From an uncultured Lachnospiraceae bacterium (GTDB lineage Bacteria > Bacillota > Clostridia > Lachnospirales > Lachnospiraceae), in contig CAJTJY010000005.1 in NCBI GenBank assembly GCA_910576975.1, forward strand, positions 25,269 to 89,268: DNA of 64,000 bases. Reading direction: 5' to 3'. This document shows, piece by piece, positions 60,779 to 64,000 of the stretch (the stretch's first letter is position 1; each line of letters begins with the position of its first letter). Made by a program: the position numbers and the translations under genes. The notes beneath the pieces were generated by a model. It saw only the letters and a list, made by a program, of their open reading frames with translations, was not told where the DNA came from and did no database searches.

Positions 60779-62098
60779 TTATTCCGCTGTTCCCAGCTCA
60801 TCCAGATACCGCTGAGAAGTCCTGGCACGGTTCGTGCCTGGGTGCAGTTCTACCATCCTCTGATAGTACTTTTTTGCATTTTCCACATCTCCAACCTGTC
60901 TGTAAGACTGGGCAAGATAATAGATTGCATATCCATCCTCATAGTCTTCCTCTGTCTGAACGACTTTCTCTAATCCGGTTATTGCCTCTGGAAAATTTGT
61001 GGCGTTATAATCCTGTTCTGCCTGCTGGTATACGGCAGCAATATACTGTTCATTAATCTGCGCGCTCAGCCTGTCATACACGCCTTTGGACTGCGCACCC
61101 AGAAGATTTACATCCACATTTGCAATCACATCTCCTGCTCCCTGGATATTCTGCTGTGAAAAAGCGTCATATGCAGCGATCAGCTGTTCATAATTGTCAA
61201 TCTTATTTTGTCTGTCGTCCGACTGCCCCTCCATCTCTTTGATCTGTTTGTTGAGCGTCTCAATCTCCTGCTCCAAGCCTTTGATTTCCTGAGTACGGGC
61301 AGTGAGCTCGTTGTTTGCCTCAAGCTCTGCTTTGCGGGCGTCAGACACAGAGCTTTGCCGGACATTGGGAACGATCAAAAACCATGTCAGCAGCACCCCG
61401 ATTCCCACGCCTATGATCAAATTCAAAATCGTCATTAGAGGAGACGTATCCTTAAAATTAGTGGGTTGAATAATGGTATCATTTCCACTCTGGTAAGAAG
61501 CCATATTTTCCTTTTTCCGCCGCGTAGTTTTTTCAGGAGCAGGCTTCTTCTGTATCTGCTGGTCCGCCTCTTGCAAATAACGCAAAGTGATCAAGTTGTT
61601 GGCGTCAATCTTTGCCGCTGCTTGCAACTCTTTCCTTGCCAGTTCATATTTGTGATCCTGCATATACAAAAGCGCTAAGAGCTGATGACCTTTGATTAGC
61701 TTAGGATTCATGGAAAGCACTTTTTTTAACTGGATAATGGCAAGATCTCCACTTCCCTGCTTGCAATACAGCAACGCCTGATTATACTTTTTAATAGTCT
61801 GATTTACCGAGCTTAACCTGGAACGGTTCGACTGAATCGCTTCCAAATACTGCTCAGCCGCATTATTCTCCGGCTGCAGGCTGCGGCTGAGCACCCATTC
61901 ACTCAGAGCATCCACTACTTCTCCCATCTCATAGTAAACAAGCCCAAGCAAATTTCTAGCCTGAATGTTTCCTTTATGAAACTTGAGGCTCTTTTGCAAG
62001 GCATCTGCCGCACCAGATAAATCCCGGACCTTTGCTTTTTCTAATCCGTCGTTATACAGCATATTTGACAGACGGATAATTTTATTATAAGAATCCAT
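60779..62098 (-). CDS. Membrane protein with TPR repeats on both sides of one helix
   Basis: The 439-residue protein has N-terminal tetratricopeptide repeats (about 8-185, for example ARNLLGLVYYEMGEVVDAL), one membrane helix (about 223-243, TILNLIIGVGIGVLLTWFL), a coiled coil (about 260-305, rich in Glu/Leu/Lys heptads), and further TPRs (about 345-435). The N terminus has no signal peptide, so the first repeats are cytoplasmic and the last are outside. It probably scaffolds an envelope complex. It follows folC and a 47-codon gene. Confidence 0.85.
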   Translation of the reverse strand: MDSYNKIIRLSNMLYNDGLEKAKVRDLSGAADALQKSLKFHKGNIQARNLLGLVYYEMGEVVDALSEWVLSRSLQPENNAAEQYLEAIQSNRSRLSSVNQTIKKYNQALLYCKQGSGDLAIIQLKKVLSMNPKLIKGHQLLALLYMQDHKYELARKELQAAAKIDANNLITLRYLQEADQQIQKKPAPEKTTRRKKENMASYQSGNDTIIQPTNFKDTSPLMTILNLIIGVGIGVLLTWFLIVPNVRQSSVSDARKAELEANNELTARTQEIKGLEQEIETLNKQIKEMEGQSDDRQNKIDNYEQLIAAYDAFSQQNIQGAGDVIANVDVNLLGAQSKGVYDRLSAQINEQYIAAVYQQAEQDYNATNFPEAITGLEKVVQTEEDYEDGYAIYYLAQSYRQVGDVENAKKYYQRMVELHPGTNRARTSQRYLDELGTAE

Positions 62099-62124
62099 AT
62101 CGTTCCTTCCTTATTCTCGAATCT

Positions 62125-62268
62125 TTACCGCTGTTGCCTTGCTTCTTTAATAATTTCCTGCATAATATCAGTCATATCCGTTAAATCTCTATCATATATA
62201 GCGTCCTCAGCCTCTTCCACTTCCAAGCTTGGCTTGAATTTCTTTAGCTCTTCTTCAAAATTGATCAT
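62125..62268 (-). CDS. Small conserved acidic protein between folC and the TPR gene
   Basis: The 47-residue protein MINFEEELKKFKPSLEVEEA has AGGAGG in front. Its ATG shares a base with the folC stop (TAATG), showing tight coupling. It is very acidic (EEAEDAIYDRDLTDMTD) and predicted helical. It may be a regulatory peptide for its neighbours; the function is unknown. Confidence 0.7.
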   Translation of the reverse strand: MINFEEELKKFKPSLEVEEAEDAIYDRDLTDMTDIMQEIIKEARQQR

Positions 62269-63572
62269 TACATACCTCCTGCTATTCGTTCTAATTCTCC
62301 AATAAGATAAAGAGAGCCTGCACAAAATAACACTTGTCCTGGCTTTTTTACTGACAATGCATATTGATATGCCCTGTCAACTTCCTCTATAGTTGTAATT
62401 ATCACCGTCTGACCATGCTTTTTTACTGCCTGTTCAAACAATTCTCTTAGTTCTTCCGAATCTATCCCCCGTGCTCCCGCAACCTTTGTCAGAATAATTT
62501 CTTCCCAGTCTCCACGGGCAAGGAGTCGCTCTGCCGCATAGGCATAATTCTTTTCCTTTACCATAGAAAACAGAAGGATGCCAGGCCTATTGGTAATTTG
62601 TTCCGCCGCATCCAAAAACCTCTCTATTCCATCTGAATTATGCGCTCCGTCAAAATAAACTTCCGGGCGCGCCTGCTCCATTCTCCCTTTCCAGCGAACC
62701 TGAGCGAAACCGCAACGAATATCCTTGGCAGAAATCCCTTCCTGCTTGGCGATGCACTTTAGGGACTGAAGCGCCACTGCTGCATTCTGAGCTTGATAGG
62801 GCGCAACGAAAGGGATCCGAAGTTCAGTAACATCATAACCAGAATCATAAGAAAATGCAATCATTTTTCCAGTGTTTAATAAAATTTTCATATTCTTAAG
62901 ATTTACTGGATATAAAGGACAACCCAGCCTGTGTGCAAAATCCTCCACCACCGCCACTACTTCTTTCAAAGAAGCGTCATATACTACCGGAACGCCTGCT
63001 TTTAAAATCCCAGCTTTTTCAGCGGCAATTTCTGAAATGGCATCTCCCAAGATCTCCGTATGTTCTAGGCTGATTGACGTAAGAACAGTAAGAATCGGCT
63101 TTTTTACCACATTGGTAGCATCCAGCCTTCCGCCAAGCCCGGTCTCTAGCACTGCATATTCCACCTTTTGGCTGGAGAAAATCACCATTCCCACTGCAAA
63201 AATATATTCAAAGAACGTAGGATAAGGCATCCCCTCTTTGACCATGGCCTCTGCAGCCTCTGCTACCTGCTCTGCAGCCTCTGCAAAGATGCTGCGGCTG
63301 CAGGGGTTCCCCTGCAATGCAAACCGTTCCTCAATACAGACTAAATGCGGGGAAGTAAACAATCCTGTCCGCTTCCCTGATTGGCGCAGAGCACTTTCGA
63401 TGCAGGCACAGACGCTGCCCTTGCCATTGCTGCCCGCCACATGGATCACTTTAAAAGAATCCTGGGGATCACCCAATTTTCGTAGCAGATTCCTGGTATG
63501 GTCCAGTTTATTTTTAGTTGTGAATTTGGGAATTTCCAGAATGGATTCCACAATTTCTTCGTAAGTTCTCAT
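62268..63572 (-). CDS. folC: Folylpolyglutamate synthase/dihydrofolate synthase
   Basis: FolC adds glutamate to folates. The 434-residue Mur-ligase-fold protein has the ATP loop HVAGSNGKGSVCACIE, the folate-loop region LFTSPHLVCIEERF, and EHTEILGDAISEIAAEKAGI. It heads a short operon with the 47-codon gene and the TPR membrane protein. Upstream the sequence turns directly into 140-bp repeats. Confidence 0.96.
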   Translation of the reverse strand: MRTYEEIVESILEIPKFTTKNKLDHTRNLLRKLGDPQDSFKVIHVAGSNGKGSVCACIESALRQSGKRTGLFTSPHLVCIEERFALQGNPCSRSIFAEAAEQVAEAAEAMVKEGMPYPTFFEYIFAVGMVIFSSQKVEYAVLETGLGGRLDATNVVKKPILTVLTSISLEHTEILGDAISEIAAEKAGILKAGVPVVYDASLKEVVAVVEDFAHRLGCPLYPVNLKNMKILLNTGKMIAFSYDSGYDVTELRIPFVAPYQAQNAAVALQSLKCIAKQEGISAKDIRCGFAQVRWKGRMEQARPEVYFDGAHNSDGIERFLDAAEQITNRPGILLFSMVKEKNYAYAAERLLARGDWEEIILTKVAGARGIDSEELRELFEQAVKKHGQTVIITTIEEVDRAYQYALSVKKPGQVLFCAGSLYLIGELERIAGGM

Positions 63573-63586
63573 GAATTCTTCCTCTT

Positions 63587-64000
63587 CGCAGTGGCGACCT
63601 CGATTCCGCTTCTTGGCATCTCGGTCACGGGCTTTCGCCCTACTCTATCCATCAAAACACAACAGCCTTACATCCTAGCATGACGCCTGTTTTCTCTTTC
63701 ATGCTTCTTCATTGGCTTTTCCCTTTCGCAGTGGCGACCTCGATTCCGCTTATCTGCATCTCGGTCACGGGCTTTCGCCCTACTCTATCCATCAAAACAC
63801 AACTGGCTTACATGCTAGCATGACGCCTGTTTTCTCTTTCATGCTTCTTCATTGGCTTTTCCCTTTCGCAGTGGCGACCTCGATTCCGCTTATCTGCATC
63901 TCGGTCACGGGCTTTCGCCCTACTCTATCCATCAAAACACAACAGGCTTACATGCTAGCATGACGCCTGTTTTCTCTTTCATGCTTCTTCATTGGCTTTT
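63587..64000. repeat. Tandem 140-bp direct repeats (at least 2.9 units, continues past the window)
   Basis: The unit starts CGCAGTGGCGACCTCGATTC at 63587, 63727 and 63867, an exact 140-base period. Copies differ at only a few bases (CTTGG vs ATCTG near base 26; AACAGC/AACTGG/AACAGG). On the minus strand each unit can fold three hairpins: GGGCGAAAGCCC, GACC...GGTC, and a CATGCTAGCATG stem flanked by GGC/GCC. Since 140 is not a multiple of three, it does not encode a protein repeat. Confidence 0.9.

Noticed and set aside
63587..64000. CRISPR array
   Set aside because: The period is 140 bp and the whole unit repeats; there are no unique spacers between short repeats.

Overview
The window comes from a spore-forming, low-to-moderate-GC Bacillota, most likely a Lachnospiraceae-type clostridium. 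The reasons are a spoIIAA-spoIIAB-sigF operon followed by spoVAA-spoVAB-spoVAC, a lysine riboswitch on dapA-dapB, a T-box on ileS, class III fructose-bisphosphatase, class II galT, and BspA-like/Big_2 secreted proteins. No rRNA, tRNA or CRISPR array was seen.

Layout. 1-9.0 kb: core genes, mostly on the minus strand. A lysine riboswitch controls dapA-dapB, apparently with a membrane EAL protein and an SbcD-like phosphoesterase in the same transcript. Then come a CobO-type adenosyltransferase, an SSB-like protein, a cyclophilin with an unusually structured leader RNA, and a degenerate ParA-like ATPase. 9.06-32.43 kb: an N-acetylmuramoyl-L-alanine amidase gene is split in two. Its first 11 codons lie at 32.4 kb and the rest at 9.06-9.78 kb. 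The ~22.6 kb between them is an integrated element with a large serine recombinase at one end and symmetric half-sites at both junctions. 32.6-50.6 kb: fabH, hflX, a NifX-like protein, galT-galK, fbp, a TPR lipoprotein, a BglII-like/MT-A70 restriction-modification pair, a DMT permease, glgP and T-box-controlled ileS. 50.6-57 kb: secreted and small membrane proteins, typA, and two small regulator loci. 57-63.6 kb: the sporulation operon, a TPR membrane protein and folC. The window ends inside an array of 140-bp direct repeats.

The most interesting part is the element's cargo. One minus-strand operon appears to run from 32.09 to 14.29 kb: an Lgt-like membrane protein, a 2718-residue secreted protein, a 49-residue peptide with a textbook double-glycine leader, a one-module non-ribosomal peptide synthetase (C-A-PCP-TE), a short HlyD-like protein, and two ABC exporters of the NHLM type, the first with a C39 leader peptidase. 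The synthetase has EntF architecture and a readable serine specificity code, but its thioesterase nucleophile is Cys. A convergent subtilisin-like protease completes the cargo. It looks like a mobile ribosomal-peptide/NRPS hybrid secretion system. Its product is unknown and nothing here proves that the peptide and the synthetase act on each other.

Smaller points: three related palindromic MITE-like elements (32.6, 38.8 and 52.9 kb), a pair of matching operators around a divergent HTH regulator (56.2 kb), and a sporulation operon that stops after spoVAC.
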